Source: an uncultured Saprospiraceae bacterium
Lineage (GTDB): Bacteria > Bacteroidota > Bacteroidia > Chitinophagales > Saprospiraceae
Direction: 5' to 3'
Assembly (NCBI GenBank): GCA_937928045.1
Contig: CALFWO010000017.1
Location: 124,001-188,000, forward strand
Length of the DNA: 64,000 nt
Shown: one piece after another, positions 45,083 through 55,669 of the stretch
Layout: the number at the start of each line of letters is the position of its first letter
Numbering within the stretch: the stretch's first letter is position 1
Program-made: the position numbers and the translations under genes
Notes under the pieces: model-generated
The model's database searches: none
Told to the model about the DNA's origin: nothing
The model's input: only the letters and a program-made list of their open reading frames with translations

Positions 45083-48000
45083 ATGCGCCAATATTTTTTA
45101 TTGTACCTATTCTTGGGAATCCTTTTTAGCTATTCCCCAAATAGTCTTTCTGCCCAGATTGTATTGGAAAGTCACGTATTGCAATTTGAAGAAGGATTGG
45201 CAGAAAGAAAAGTTTATACATCAGCGCGGGATAGTTTTGGGTTTTTCTACATTTTTACTGAGCACTTTATTCAAAGATGGGACGGAAGGACGTTTATTGA
45301 TATTTCAATACCTGAATTAGATAAAACCTGGGAGTTTGATCAAGTCGTCAAAAAAGTAGTCACTAATTCTGTTGGAGGTATAGACATTTTTCCAAAAGAT
45401 ATATCGGATTTTTATTGGCAGATTTCAAATAAAGAAAATAAAGTAAAGAAGATTAAAGTCTCAAAAAATGTGAATTGGTATCCAAACCAGTTCAGTAGTT
45501 TTGCGTTGGATGAAAAAACAGGAGAGGTCTACCTGCTCAAAGATCAGCAACTGATTGAGGTTTGTCACTTAAATGATAAGGCAGAAATACCTTTGAAAAT
45601 TTTCAAAATCGAAGCGGGACATCTTGTTCAATATCCGGATAATGGTGTTTTGATTAAAAATAATAGAACCAGGCAAGCTGTCAATTTTCCCGGTAGCCAC
45701 TTAGTACAAACCAACGCTGGAATTATTTATTCAATCAATAGCAAAAAGATATGGAAGTGGACTAAGGAAGGATTTGAATTCGTTCATTCCTTTGTTGATG
45801 AATATGAGTTTGTTGGATTTGTGAAGTCAGATGGTCTAGATAATGTGCTAGTTGCTAGACAAGATACTGTTCGTAAAATTAATGATATTTCGATAATAAG
45901 TGATCTTGGAAAAGTAACTCAGATGAATGAAGCTTTGAGTTACAATGAAAAAATTCTTGATATCGTAGCGGATGACTTTTTTTCGGACTGGCTCGTGTCG
46001 GCCTATACTGGGATTAATATATATAAATACAATCAACCAGGATTCGATGCTTATCAAGTTAATAGAACAGTTAAGAAAGGAAGTTTTGGGCAAGTTATTC
46101 CATCTGTGATTCCGTTGCCTGAAAGAAATGGTGTTTTATTTTTCACGGAGACGAAAGGAATATATCGATATAAAAGCAGAGCGGGTTATAAAAATTTGAT
46201 GGTTGACAATCCAGCTTGGTCAGATATTTTCAAGAGTAATCAAAAAATTATCGAAGAAAGGCCAGGCATATATTGGTTGTATAGTTTTACTTATAAGAAT
46301 GAAACCAACTTAAAGTATTTTGATTATTCAAATAAAATTGTTAAAAATTATTTAATTCCATTTAAAATAAATGACCTAATAAAAGTTGAAGACAAGCAAC
46401 TGTTGCTTGCGGGCTATGATAAAAAAGGGAATGGATATTTGTCATTATTTCATATAGAAACAAAGGAATTGAAGCCTCTTTTTAAAGGAAACAACTTGAC
46501 GAAAGATGCTTTGTTTGTTTTGTATAAGGATAAAATGACAAACTTAATATATGTAGGCGGAATGAATGGGTTGTTCGTTTTGGATAATGATTTTCAATTA
46601 TTGAATCATTTTGATGATGCCAAGCAAGAAGAGAATAGGTTGTCAAATCCATTTGTTCGTTCGGTTTTAAGGAGAGGAGATTACTTATACATCGGAACGA
46701 ATGGTGGAGGTCTAAATGTAATGAACCTCTCTACTAAAAAAGTAAATTATATTTTAAATACATCAAATGGTTTGTCCGACAATATTCCGGTGGCAATGGA
46801 AATCGATGAATTTGAAAATCTTTGGGTAGGAACTTATAATGGGTTAAATGTAATCGATAAAGAATTGAATATAATTCGAAGGTTCTATTATCATGAAGGT
46901 TTACCATCCCGGGAGTTTAATACAAAAGCTAGTGCAAGTTTACCAAATGGCAATCTTTTTTTCGGTACCATAAATGGGCTTGTAAAGGTCAATCCTAAAA
47001 AGGCTTTAAATCGAAAAAGTAGTGCGGGAATAGTTATTGAGAGAATTCAAGCGCATTACGATAATCGAGTAGAGGAAATCAACCCTATGTTGGAAGATTA
47101 TCAAATCTATAACAATTGCGATTCAATAGAAGTGGAGTTTAATCTACCAGATTTTTATCAATATCCACGAATTCCTAATGAATTGGTTATTCACCCCAGT
47201 GCTAGAGATTATGGCGATGTAAGTTTTGGTGTAGATAGGATTACAATTTCGAATATGAGCAGAGGTGATTATTTGCTACCGATTATGGACAATAAATCTG
47301 GAAAAATTGTAAATGTTAAATTTCGCAATACGCTGAATTACTTTTTTATCGCGAAAACAATTGGGCTCCTTTTGGGGATATTGCTTTTAGGTGGTTTTTT
47401 GATTAAAAATATTACTCAAAGACAAAGAAAGGTTGAGGAAGAGAAGACGAAGATAAATCAAAAAATTTCAGAGTTGGAATTAAATGCTTTACGTTCTCAA
47501 ATGAATCCACATTTTATTTTTAATGCAATGGGTTCAGTTCAGTATTTTATCCAAGATAACGATAAGGAAAAAGCGGATGATTATCTATCTGATTTTGCCC
47601 ATTTGATGAGACTGATTTTAGAATCCTCCAAATCTGCACTCATTTCAATCGAAGATGAAATTAACTTATTGAAATTATATTTAGGGTTAGAAAAAATGCG
47701 CTTCTCAGATAAATTTGATTTTCAAATTTTATTAGATGATCACCTAGACATGAATATCGAAATTCCACCAATGATCATTCAACCATTTTTGGAAAACGCA
47801 ATCAATCATGGAATATATCATTTAAATAATAGGAAGGGAGAAGTGCATTTAAGATTTATTATGACCGGGAAAGAATTAATTTGTGAAATTGAAGACAATG
47901 GAATTGGAAGAATGGCTTCAAAGGAATTGCGTAGGAAAAATCATAAATCAAGAAGTACACAAATTCTAGAGGAAAGAATTCAGACCTTAAATAAAATAAA

Positions 48001-48097
48001 AACTGTTGGAGTGGCTGTAGAAACATTAGATTTGACAGACGGGAATAGGCCTAGAGGAACGAAGGTAGTTGTAAAGTTTAAATATCTAAATGATTAA
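45083..48097 (+). CDS. LytS-type sensor histidine kinase with beta-propeller (sensor 1)
   Basis: The start is moved to the Met opening a signal peptide (YFLLYLFLGILFSYSPNSLSAQ), 18 codons inside the longer frame. It is 1004 residues. Order: a two-component-regulator propeller (about 30-665; IYVGGMNGLFVLD, LYIGTNGGGLNVM, LWVGTYNGLNVID), a degenerate Y_Y_Y domain, a transmembrane helix (TIGLLLGILLLGGFLI), a coiled linker, and a His_kinase domain with His810 in MNPHFIFN. The HATPase C-terminus has FLENAINHGIYH and ENGIGR-like NGIGRMA. It senses an extracytoplasmic ligand. The downstream LytTR protein is the likely partner. Its stop overlaps the next ATG by 8 bases. Confidence 0.88.
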   Translation: MRQYFLLYLFLGILFSYSPNSLSAQIVLESHVLQFEEGLAERKVYTSARDSFGFFYIFTEHFIQRWDGRTFIDISIPELDKTWEFDQVVKKVVTNSVGGIDIFPKDISDFYWQISNKENKVKKIKVSKNVNWYPNQFSSFALDEKTGEVYLLKDQQLIEVCHLNDKAEIPLKIFKIEAGHLVQYPDNGVLIKNNRTRQAVNFPGSHLVQTNAGIIYSINSKKIWKWTKEGFEFVHSFVDEYEFVGFVKSDGLDNVLVARQDTVRKINDISIISDLGKVTQMNEALSYNEKILDIVADDFFSDWLVSAYTGINIYKYNQPGFDAYQVNRTVKKGSFGQVIPSVIPLPERNGVLFFTETKGIYRYKSRAGYKNLMVDNPAWSDIFKSNQKIIEERPGIYWLYSFTYKNETNLKYFDYSNKIVKNYLIPFKINDLIKVEDKQLLLAGYDKKGNGYLSLFHIETKELKPLFKGNNLTKDALFVLYKDKMTNLIYVGGMNGLFVLDNDFQLLNHFDDAKQEENRLSNPFVRSVLRRGDYLYIGTNGGGLNVMNLSTKKVNYILNTSNGLSDNIPVAMEIDEFENLWVGTYNGLNVIDKELNIIRRFYYHEGLPSREFNTKASASLPNGNLFFGTINGLVKVNPKKALNRKSSAGIVIERIQAHYDNRVEEINPMLEDYQIYNNCDSIEVEFNLPDFYQYPRIPNELVIHPSARDYGDVSFGVDRITISNMSRGDYLLPIMDNKSGKIVNVKFRNTLNYFFIAKTIGLLLGILLLGGFLIKNITQRQRKVEEEKTKINQKISELELNALRSQMNPHFIFNAMGSVQYFIQDNDKEKADDYLSDFAHLMRLILESSKSALISIEDEINLLKLYLGLEKMRFSDKFDFQILLDDHLDMNIEIPPMIIQPFLENAINHGIYHLNNRKGEVHLRFIMTGKELICEIEDNGIGRMASKELRRKNHKSRSTQILEERIQTLNKIKTVGVAVETLDLTDGNRPRGTKVVVKFKYLND

Positions 48098-51065
48098 ATT
48101 CTGGCAAAATATAACCATATTTTTTTTACTCTCGATCTTCTCGCTTTTTGATATAAACGCGCAACAAAGATCTTGGGTTAACTTTACAACAGAAGATGGT
48201 TTACCAACCAATTATTGTTACGGAGCAATCGAAGCGGACGATGGAACGATTTGGATGTTTACAGAAGATGGATTAGTCAAGTTTAACGGAAATAACTTTC
48301 AAGCATTTACGGCTGCAAATGGGCTTACTGGAAATGATTTTTATCTTGCTGAAAGAGATCGAGCAGGAAGAGTGATATTATCCTCATTCGGAAATGGGAT
48401 AGATGTTATTGAAAATGATAAGCTTATTACCATTCCTGAAACTGAAAACAAACTCTATTTCAATCCAAAGAATAAGGCGGTTGTTTATTCTGGTGACGCC
48501 TACATGTCCTCTAAAAATGAAGCTTATTGTCTTAGTCCGGAAAACCGATGGACCTCGCCCATTTCATTAGAAGTAGATAAGCAAAAATCAATATTTGAAT
48601 TCCCCTTGTCGCCATATGGTTTAAGCATTGACTATAAAAATGCTAATATAGTTTTTCAAAATGAATCGAATGTAAATTTAATTTTCAATTTAAAGGAGTT
48701 AATCGATGATCAGAATAGTTTCATAATTGAGACTAGGTTTGATCACAAGTTTAATCGAATTATTTGCATTTTTAAAAAGGGATTCGTGATTTTTCATACG
48801 ACCAATAGACAGTTGGAAATCTTTACTTGGGAGCAATTTGGATTGGGAAATAATAATACTGCAAATGCGCAATATGTTCATCCTTTTCTATTCCTACAAA
48901 CAGAAAAGGGATTTTTGAAAATGGATTCAACTAGTCGTATTGTTGATAAATTCATTGTTGGAAGCTTATCGGATGAAGTGGAGTTAAGACGGGTGATTTC
49001 AGATGGTGAGGGAAATATTTGGGCTGGATCAAGAGATCACGGAGTGTTTTTTCTGAGTAGTCAAAATAGGGCTGGAAATGTAATCGCTCGTTCTTCAAAA
49101 GAAACAGGTGTCTTTGAAAAATTAGTCAAATTAACCCATAATAAATTGGTCGCTTTTTCAGAACAAGGAAAGGTGTTTTTGATAATTGATAATGTAATTG
49201 TGAAAGTAATTGACTTGAGTCAGTATGGACTATTCGAAGACGCCATTTTATTACCTAATGGAAAAATTTTGGCCAGTTTTGATTCAGATGTTTTCGAATT
49301 GGATGCTAATCTTAACGAGGAATTTTACTTTAATGGATTAAATAAAGATGATTTGTCCTCGTTGAATCATACCTTAGAAGACACCGAACTAAAATCATTT
49401 AAACTAAATTATCGAAGAATAGCATGGGATCATTCTTCTAATTCAGTTTTATTGAATAGATATGAAGTGATTCAGTGTTCAAAGGAAAATAATGGTTTTG
49501 AAATTCACGACCATCCAATTTTTGCTAAAGATTTCTACAAGTCTGAATCGAAAGGCGTTTGGTTTTCAGCAGTAGGAGGAATTTTTAAATTTTCTAATAA
49601 TAAAATTAATACATTTTTACTTGATGAAAAATTGAAATACATTGATCAAATTTATGAACAAGAAAATTTGTTGTGGGTTTCTACTCAAGAAGGTTTTTTG
49701 TACCATATAGACATTTCAGATAAAAAAATCCTAAAGGAGTCCAAAGTTCAATTTATTAATGAAATAGTGCCAGGATATGGAAACACCACCTTCATTTGTA
49801 CTGATTTTGGCTTGTTAAAATACAAAGATGAAGAACTGGTTTATACTTGGAAAAAGTCTGGTGGACTTTCTGGAAATCAAATATTTGATGCATTAGAAAC
49901 TGATGATGGAATATTTGTGGCTTCAAATTTGGGTTTAGATAAGATTCCCAATGCCATGTATGCTGAAAGCAACCAAGATTTTGAGTTTGAACTTCAAGAT
50001 GTTTTAGTGAATAATCAGTCCATTAATTATGACGATGGAAATATTGATTTAAGCAATACAGAGAATAATATTCAGTTTTCGTTCAATTTGAAAGATTATA
50101 CAAGTGGTGGGGATATCCAATATTTTACCAGAATGCTCCCGATGCAGAAAGAATGGGAGTTGAGGGAAAAAGGGATGGTAACCTACCTTGGGTTGGCATC
50201 TGATGACTATAATTTTGAGTTGAAGGCTAGAAGATTTAATGGTCAAGAAGTGTTTTATGAAAAACAAATTAATGTTTCCATTCGACCACCTTGGTATAAG
50301 AACCCTTGGACCTACATTGTTGCGATTACACTCGGTTTTCTTGGCTTTTATTTTACCAATAAGAAACAACAGAAGAATAGAAGAGAAGCTTTTGCTTACG
50401 AAAAGGAAATTGCAAAGCGAATTTCAGAATTGCAGTTATCAGCCCTGCGTTCTCAAATGAATCCTCATTTTATTTTCAATGCATTGGGTGCTATTCAGTT
50501 TTTTGTTCAAACCAAGGAGACAGAGAAGGCTGATGATTATTTGTCTCAATTTGCTTTGCTAATGCGTAAATATTTGGAGGCTTCTAAGGAGCCAGAAATT
50601 TCATTGAAAGATGAAATGGAATTGCTGAAACTTTATACCGATATTGAAGAAATGAGATTTGATCATCAGTTTAAAGTCAACTTTGATTGTGATAAAACAA
50701 TAGATCAATTGGATGTAAAGTTACCTTCGGTATTAATTCAACCTTTTGTGGAAAACTCTATTTTGCATGGTTTGCAACCTAGCAAGCGATCCGATGGTCG
50801 CCTCAATGTTTCCATTCGTCCGAAGGAGGGTGATCTTGTCGTTAAATTAACGGATAATGGCATTGGGTTGGAGAAAGCAAAGCGGTTCAAAGATCCTTTG
50901 CATAAGTCCCGAGGCCTTGAAAATATTGATTCAAGAATTGATACGTTAAAAGCAGCAAATGGGATAGATATTATTATTGATCGTTCAATTCCGTTTCCAG
51001 AGGATGAACATTTTCCAGGACACGAAGTTCAAATAACCTTTAAAAATTTACTTAATGAGACTTAA
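48090..51065 (+). CDS. LytS-type sensor histidine kinase with beta-propeller (sensor 2)
   Basis: A 991-residue paralogue of the upstream kinase, with signal peptide IFFLLSIFSLFDINAQ and the same order. A propeller (about 25-645) starts with FTTEDGLPTNYCYGAIEADDG. A Y_Y_Y domain follows at about 650-735. Then come a transmembrane helix (WTYIVAITLGFLGFYF) and a His_kinase with His793 in SQMNPHFIFNALG. The HATPase part has FVENSILHGL and NGIGLEKAK. Its ATG lies inside sensor 1 (8-base overlap) and its end overlaps the regulator gene by 11 bases, so all three are co-translated. Two sensors for one regulator may form a heterodimer. Confidence 0.88.
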   Translation: MIKFWQNITIFFLLSIFSLFDINAQQRSWVNFTTEDGLPTNYCYGAIEADDGTIWMFTEDGLVKFNGNNFQAFTAANGLTGNDFYLAERDRAGRVILSSFGNGIDVIENDKLITIPETENKLYFNPKNKAVVYSGDAYMSSKNEAYCLSPENRWTSPISLEVDKQKSIFEFPLSPYGLSIDYKNANIVFQNESNVNLIFNLKELIDDQNSFIIETRFDHKFNRIICIFKKGFVIFHTTNRQLEIFTWEQFGLGNNNTANAQYVHPFLFLQTEKGFLKMDSTSRIVDKFIVGSLSDEVELRRVISDGEGNIWAGSRDHGVFFLSSQNRAGNVIARSSKETGVFEKLVKLTHNKLVAFSEQGKVFLIIDNVIVKVIDLSQYGLFEDAILLPNGKILASFDSDVFELDANLNEEFYFNGLNKDDLSSLNHTLEDTELKSFKLNYRRIAWDHSSNSVLLNRYEVIQCSKENNGFEIHDHPIFAKDFYKSESKGVWFSAVGGIFKFSNNKINTFLLDEKLKYIDQIYEQENLLWVSTQEGFLYHIDISDKKILKESKVQFINEIVPGYGNTTFICTDFGLLKYKDEELVYTWKKSGGLSGNQIFDALETDDGIFVASNLGLDKIPNAMYAESNQDFEFELQDVLVNNQSINYDDGNIDLSNTENNIQFSFNLKDYTSGGDIQYFTRMLPMQKEWELREKGMVTYLGLASDDYNFELKARRFNGQEVFYEKQINVSIRPPWYKNPWTYIVAITLGFLGFYFTNKKQQKNRREAFAYEKEIAKRISELQLSALRSQMNPHFIFNALGAIQFFVQTKETEKADDYLSQFALLMRKYLEASKEPEISLKDEMELLKLYTDIEEMRFDHQFKVNFDCDKTIDQLDVKLPSVLIQPFVENSILHGLQPSKRSDGRLNVSIRPKEGDLVVKLTDNGIGLEKAKRFKDPLHKSRGLENIDSRIDTLKAANGIDIIIDRSIPFPEDEHFPGHEVQITFKNLLNET

Positions 51066-51816
51066 GGCGATAATAGTAGATGATGAACCGAAATTAAGAA
51101 CTGTTTTAGAAATAAAATTGAAAGAGAAGTGTCCCGATATTGAATTGGTCGGAATGGCTGGTAATGTGCCCGAAGGTTTTGAATTAATCAATCAACATAA
51201 ACCTGATCTTATTTTTTTAGACATAGCAATGCCAGGAGAATCAGGTTTTGACCTGATCAGTAAGTTTGATAAAATTGATTTTGATATCATTTTTGTTACT
51301 GGATTTAATGAATATGCAATTGATGCACTTCGAGTAAGTGCAATTGATTATTTGTTGAAGCCGGTTAGAACGTCGGACTTAGTCGAAGCAGTAGAAAAGG
51401 CAGTGAAAAGAAAAGAAGAAAGAGTAATTATGTCGCGTTATGATGTCTTACAACATAACCTGAATCACTTGGGAGATCAAAAATCTAAAATTGCAATCCC
51501 TGGAGCTCAATCCTATGAATTTATTACCGTCGAAGAAATAATTAGATGTGAAGGTTGGCAAAAGTATACCAGAATATTTTTAAAAAACGGAACTACTATT
51601 GTTAGCTCATATAACTTGGGAGTCTATCGAAAAATTCTAAAAACTTATGACTTTTATGATTGCCACAAATCACATTTGATCAATCGAACTCATATCAAAA
51701 GATACCTTAGAGAAGGAACGGTAGTCATGTCGGATGATTCCAATGTTCCAGTCAGTCGTAGAAAAAAGGAAGAATTTGTAGAGCAAGTTATTAAAAATAT
51801 GAACATCGCAGGTTAA
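51055..51816 (+). CDS. LytTR-family response regulator
   Basis: A 253-residue protein. The receiver (about 1-120) has DDEP, phospho-acceptor Asp56 in IFLDIAMP, the Thr of FVTGFNEYAIDA, and Lys102 in DYLLKPVR. The LytTR DNA-binding domain (about 145-250) has the GWQKYTRIFLKNG strand, LKTYDFYDCHKSHLINRTHIKRY, and the basic VSRRKKEEF end. It should be phosphorylated by the two LytS-like sensors encoded just upstream, and may control the TonB receptor gene 66 bases downstream. Confidence 0.93.
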   Translation: MRLKAIIVDDEPKLRTVLEIKLKEKCPDIELVGMAGNVPEGFELINQHKPDLIFLDIAMPGESGFDLISKFDKIDFDIIFVTGFNEYAIDALRVSAIDYLLKPVRTSDLVEAVEKAVKRKEERVIMSRYDVLQHNLNHLGDQKSKIAIPGAQSYEFITVEEIIRCEGWQKYTRIFLKNGTTIVSSYNLGVYRKILKTYDFYDCHKSHLINRTHIKRYLREGTVVMSDDSNVPVSRRKKEEFVEQVIKNMNIAG

Positions 51817-51882
51817 CTTTTACCAAATTGGCAACCCTACCAATTTGCTTGGGTCTATACAGTTGAAACCTAATTCAATTGT

Positions 51883-54267
51883 ATGAAAACATCATCTTCT
51901 TTTTGTTGTTGTCTATTATTCACTTTGATGCCTTTTTTGGCCTCTTCACAAAACATAACCCAGACAATTCGTGGAGTAATCATTGATAAGGATATTAAAG
52001 TTCCTTTGATTGGAGCTAATATTTCTATTTTAAAGACAGTTCCTTTTCTAGGAGCCAGTTCTGATCTTGAAGGAAGATTTAAAATTGAAAATGTTCCTGT
52101 AGGCCGACATAGTATTCAAGTTAGTTATATTGGATATGAACCTCAAACGTTGAATAGTGTGCTTGTAAATTCTGGAAAAGAATTAGTACTTAATATTGAG
52201 TTGCAAGAATCAATGAATCAATTAGAAGAGATTGTTGTTAAGGCTTCCGAAGATCATGATAAATCAAAAGCACTAAATGAATTTGCTACTGTAAGTGCCA
52301 GAACATTTTCAGTTGAAGAAACCGCTCGATACGCTTTCTCTGCTTTTGATCCATCGAGGATGGCTCAAAATTTCGCCGGAGTGAGTGTTGGTGCGACTGA
52401 TGATTTATCCAACGAAATAGTTATTAGAGGAAATAGCCCCTCAGGAGTATTATGGAGAATGGAAGGAATCGAAATTGCAAACCCAAATCACTTCTCTTCA
52501 ATGGGGAGTTCAGGTGGAGGGATCAGCATGTTAAGTAGTAGTACCTTGTCTAATTCTGACTTTTATACCGGAGCCTTTCCATCAGAATTTGGTAATGCAC
52601 TTTCCGGAGTTTTTGACCTGAAGTTGAGAAAAGGTAATAATGAAAAAATGGAGTACTCATTAATGCTCGGTGCGCTTGGTATCGAAGCCGCTATAGAAGG
52701 ACCATTTTCAAAGAAAAGTAAAGCTTCCTATTTATTCAACTACAGGTATTCGACATTAGGACTCCTTGGCGCCATTGGACTAAATCCAGTAGGTGACATT
52801 CTTCCTAAGTACCAGGACCTTTCTTTCAAAGTAAACATTCCTACTAAGAATGCAGGTATATTTTCTTTATTCGGTTTGGGAGGTACCAATGTTGCAGAAT
52901 TTATTCCTGAAAAGGATAGCTCAATTTGGCAAAATGATGGAGTAGGGTTTAGAGAGCCTCAAGTAATAGGAATGGGTGGTATAAGCCATCGATTGTTGTT
53001 GAATGAAAAAAGTTATTTGCATTCTACCATATTGGTTACGCATGAAAATACAAAGGAGAAGGTTTATGATTTGCTACCAGAGAAAAATTATATAGAAGAA
53101 ATCTTTTTTCAAGATGATATTCAAAAATCTGCAGTTCGTTTTCGATCTAGTTATCATTTGAAATTGAATTCAAAAAATACTTTTCAGATGGGTGCAATTA
53201 TTGGTTATCAAGAATTCAAATTCAAATCAGAAGAATTGGTTGAAGAACGCAATGAGCTGAAAACATTTTTTGATAACCAAGGAAGCAGTTATTTGTTACA
53301 ATCATTTCTGCAATGGAAATTTCGAATCAATAAAGAACTTACTTTGAATTCAGGATTTCATTACAGTTTGATGGGCTTGAATAACAAAATGGTTGTTGAA
53401 CCTCGTGCCGCACTTTCTTGGCAGGCAACTAAGAAAAGTAGATTCTCACTTTCAGCCGGCTTGCACAGTAAGATGGAACCTTTGGCCTTGTACTTATTTG
53501 AAGGAGAATTTGATGACGGTAGAGTAATAAACTCTAAAAAGCACTTAGACTTTACGAGAGCATTCCATGGAGTTGTAGCATATGATTTTACAATTAATCC
53601 TAATATGCGTTTTAAGACTGAGTTATATTATCAATATATTTTTAATGTTCCTCTAGAGAACAGAATTGGAAGTACCAAGTCTATATTGAATGCAATAGAT
53701 GTTTGGGACCTAATTGGTATTGAAGAGGCGGTGGCAAAGGGCACTGGTACCAACAAAGGAATTGATTTGACCATCGAGCGTTTTTTTAGTAATCGATATT
53801 ATTTTATGCTTTCAGGTTCATTATTTGAGTCAACCTACAGTACGCTAGAAGGTAAAGTATATAGCACAAGATTCAATGGGAATTATCAAGCTAATCTTCT
53901 TGGAGGTAAAGAGTTTTCAATAAGCAAGAAAGGAAACAAGACTTTCGGAATCAATGGGAAATTAATTTTGTCAGGAGGCAATAGATTTACACCAGTAGAT
54001 TTGGAAGCGTCACAAGAAGCAGGATATACTATCCGAAAAGAAGCTCAAGCCTATGAAGATCGAACCGCAGCTTATATGAGATTTGATTTAGGTTTAAGTT
54101 TTAGAGTCAATTCCAAATCCTTGACTCAAACTATCATGCTAGACTTTCAGAATCTAACCAATCGGCAAAACATATATGCTGAATATTTTGACGAGAATAC
54201 AAATCAACTTGAATCTTATACAATGACAGGATTTTTCCCGAATCTAAATTACCGATTGGAGTTTTAG
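51883..54267 (+). CDS. TonB-dependent receptor with carboxypeptidase-regulatory-like domain
   Basis: A 794-residue protein with a Cys-rich signal peptide (FCCCLLFTLMPFLASSQ). The N-terminal extension (about 28-115; IRGVIIDKDIKVPLIGANISI, SYIGYEPQT) is the CarbopepD_reg_2 domain seen in Bacteroidota receptors, followed by a plug (about 140-240; IVIRGNSPSGVLWRMEGIEIANPNHFS) and a beta-barrel ending NLNYRLEF with a terminal Phe. It imports a scarce substrate across the outer membrane. No SusD-like partner is encoded, so sugar uptake is not implied. It follows the LytTR regulator by 66 bases and is probably its target. Confidence 0.9.
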   Translation: MKTSSSFCCCLLFTLMPFLASSQNITQTIRGVIIDKDIKVPLIGANISILKTVPFLGASSDLEGRFKIENVPVGRHSIQVSYIGYEPQTLNSVLVNSGKELVLNIELQESMNQLEEIVVKASEDHDKSKALNEFATVSARTFSVEETARYAFSAFDPSRMAQNFAGVSVGATDDLSNEIVIRGNSPSGVLWRMEGIEIANPNHFSSMGSSGGGISMLSSSTLSNSDFYTGAFPSEFGNALSGVFDLKLRKGNNEKMEYSLMLGALGIEAAIEGPFSKKSKASYLFNYRYSTLGLLGAIGLNPVGDILPKYQDLSFKVNIPTKNAGIFSLFGLGGTNVAEFIPEKDSSIWQNDGVGFREPQVIGMGGISHRLLLNEKSYLHSTILVTHENTKEKVYDLLPEKNYIEEIFFQDDIQKSAVRFRSSYHLKLNSKNTFQMGAIIGYQEFKFKSEELVEERNELKTFFDNQGSSYLLQSFLQWKFRINKELTLNSGFHYSLMGLNNKMVVEPRAALSWQATKKSRFSLSAGLHSKMEPLALYLFEGEFDDGRVINSKKHLDFTRAFHGVVAYDFTINPNMRFKTELYYQYIFNVPLENRIGSTKSILNAIDVWDLIGIEEAVAKGTGTNKGIDLTIERFFSNRYYFMLSGSLFESTYSTLEGKVYSTRFNGNYQANLLGGKEFSISKKGNKTFGINGKLILSGGNRFTPVDLEASQEAGYTIRKEAQAYEDRTAAYMRFDLGLSFRVNSKSLTQTIMLDFQNLTNRQNIYAEYFDENTNQLESYTMTGFFPNLNYRLEF

Positions 54268-54288
54268 AATCTTGATGATGTTTTTAGT

Positions 54289-54317
54289 GAAGTGCTTCAA
54301 CTATTTTGAGGCACTTC
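54289..54317. terminator. Bidirectional terminator between TonB receptor and hydrolase-OsmC genes
   Basis: GAAGTGCTTCAA (54289-54300) pairs with TTGAGGCACTTC (54306-54317) with one wobble and a CTATT loop. The stem lies 21 bases past one stop and 2 bases from the other. Confidence 0.8.
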
Positions 54318-54319
54318 CT

Positions 54320-55546
54320 TTACCTTTTTATTACGTCAAGTATCTCTGTGGAAATTCGTGTTTCAGCATGCAAGGTTCTATGGACTGGACATTTATTAGC
54401 AATTTCCATAAGTCTATTCACTTGATCGCTAGTAAGGTTGCCTTCGAATTCGATCAATCTATTAAACTGGTCAATTCTCGCTCCTTTGTCCATGCAAGAA
54501 TCACAATCTGTCATATACTTTTTGCCATGACTTATATGAACTTCTACTTCTTTTAAATCCCAACCCTTGCGCTTCGCATACATTTGTATGGTCATTGCTG
54601 TGCAGGACGCAAGTGACGCACTTAGTAGTTCATAAGGAGAAGGCCCAAAATCATCTCCTCCAACATCTAAAGGTTCATCGGCTATCAATCCATGCTTACC
54701 TGCTTTGATTTCAGTGGTGAAAATATCAACATCTTCCAAGCGAGCCATAACTTGTTCACGTGTTTCCAATGCTGCTTTATCTGGAAGGGAAATATATCTA
54801 TTGGCCCATGCTGCGATCAGGTTACCTGCATAGACTGCGTCGTTTTTTCTACTTAACATATGATCCGCTCCATCCAATGTTACAAAACTTTTTGGGTGAT
54901 GAGCTGCGTGAAAAATTCTAGCCGCATTTTCTATCTCAACAATGGTATCCTGCGGAGAATGAAGCACGACCAATGCCTTGCGCATGTTACTCAAGATTTT
55001 AAACATATTCTTAGAAGCTAGATCATCTAAGAATTGTTTCTTGATCGTGAATTTTCTTCCGCCAACAGAAACAACTGCTTGTCCATTTTTTTCAATATCT
55101 TCAATACTGCTTTCCAATAGATGACTAACATGCTCTGGTTCCGATGGCGCACCAATCGTAGCAACCGCTTTGACCGAATCCAATCTCGATGCTGCAAAAA
55201 TGGAAGCTGCTCCTCCTAAAGAATGCCCTACAATCAATGCCGGAGCTTTATAGTCATTCGTCAAAAATTCTGCGGCTGCAATCAAATCTTCAACATTGGA
55301 AGTAAAAGTGGTATCTGCAAAATCTCCTTCACTATCTCCCAAGCCCGTAAAGTCAAATCTGAGCACTCCAAAACCAGATAATGTTAGCGCTCGACTGATA
55401 TGTCTAGTGGCGGATAAGTTCTTGTTTCCAGTGAACACATGTGCAAATATTGCAAAGTTATGGGGATGTTGATCCGCTGGCAATTCCATTCTTGCCGCTA
55501 AAGAATAACCATTACTATTGATGAAGGATACTTTTTTTGTTCGCAT
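54320..55546 (-). CDS. Alpha/beta hydrolase - OsmC fusion protein
   Basis: A 408-residue bifunctional protein. Residues about 1-255 are an alpha/beta hydrolase (FAHVFTGNKN oxyanion region, nucleophile in VGHSLGGAAS, a late Asp/His pair in TLDGADHMLSRK). Residues about 275-405 are an OsmC-type peroxidase (FGPSPYELLSASLASCTAMTI with one reactive Cys, IANKCPVHRTL with the second). This fusion is known in proteobacteria and Bacteroidota. The OsmC part reduces organic hydroperoxides; the hydrolase may cleave lipid esters. It is cytoplasmic, and the terminator overlaps the end. Confidence 0.9.
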   Translation of the reverse strand: MRTKKVSFINSNGYSLAARMELPADQHPHNFAIFAHVFTGNKNLSATRHISRALTLSGFGVLRFDFTGLGDSEGDFADTTFTSNVEDLIAAAEFLTNDYKAPALIVGHSLGGAASIFAASRLDSVKAVATIGAPSEPEHVSHLLESSIEDIEKNGQAVVSVGGRKFTIKKQFLDDLASKNMFKILSNMRKALVVLHSPQDTIVEIENAARIFHAAHHPKSFVTLDGADHMLSRKNDAVYAGNLIAAWANRYISLPDKAALETREQVMARLEDVDIFTTEIKAGKHGLIADEPLDVGGDDFGPSPYELLSASLASCTAMTIQMYAKRKGWDLKEVEVHISHGKKYMTDCDSCMDKGARIDQFNRLIEFEGNLTSDQVNRLMEIANKCPVHRTLHAETRISTEILDVIKR

Positions 55547-55669
55547 TATTGTCTTATGTTATATTTCTAATTTCAGAATTGACGGAAGCATTTTTTTCAG
55601 TTTCAAGCATGCCTAATTTAATTTCCGTACTTTTAGGGTCCCTTAAATTGTAAAATTTAATTCGAAAAA

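Noticed and set aside
44943-45320. 125-codon + frame overlapping the start of sensor 1
   Set aside because: It is in a different frame from a clear signal peptide and propeller; the overlap shows it is a shadow.
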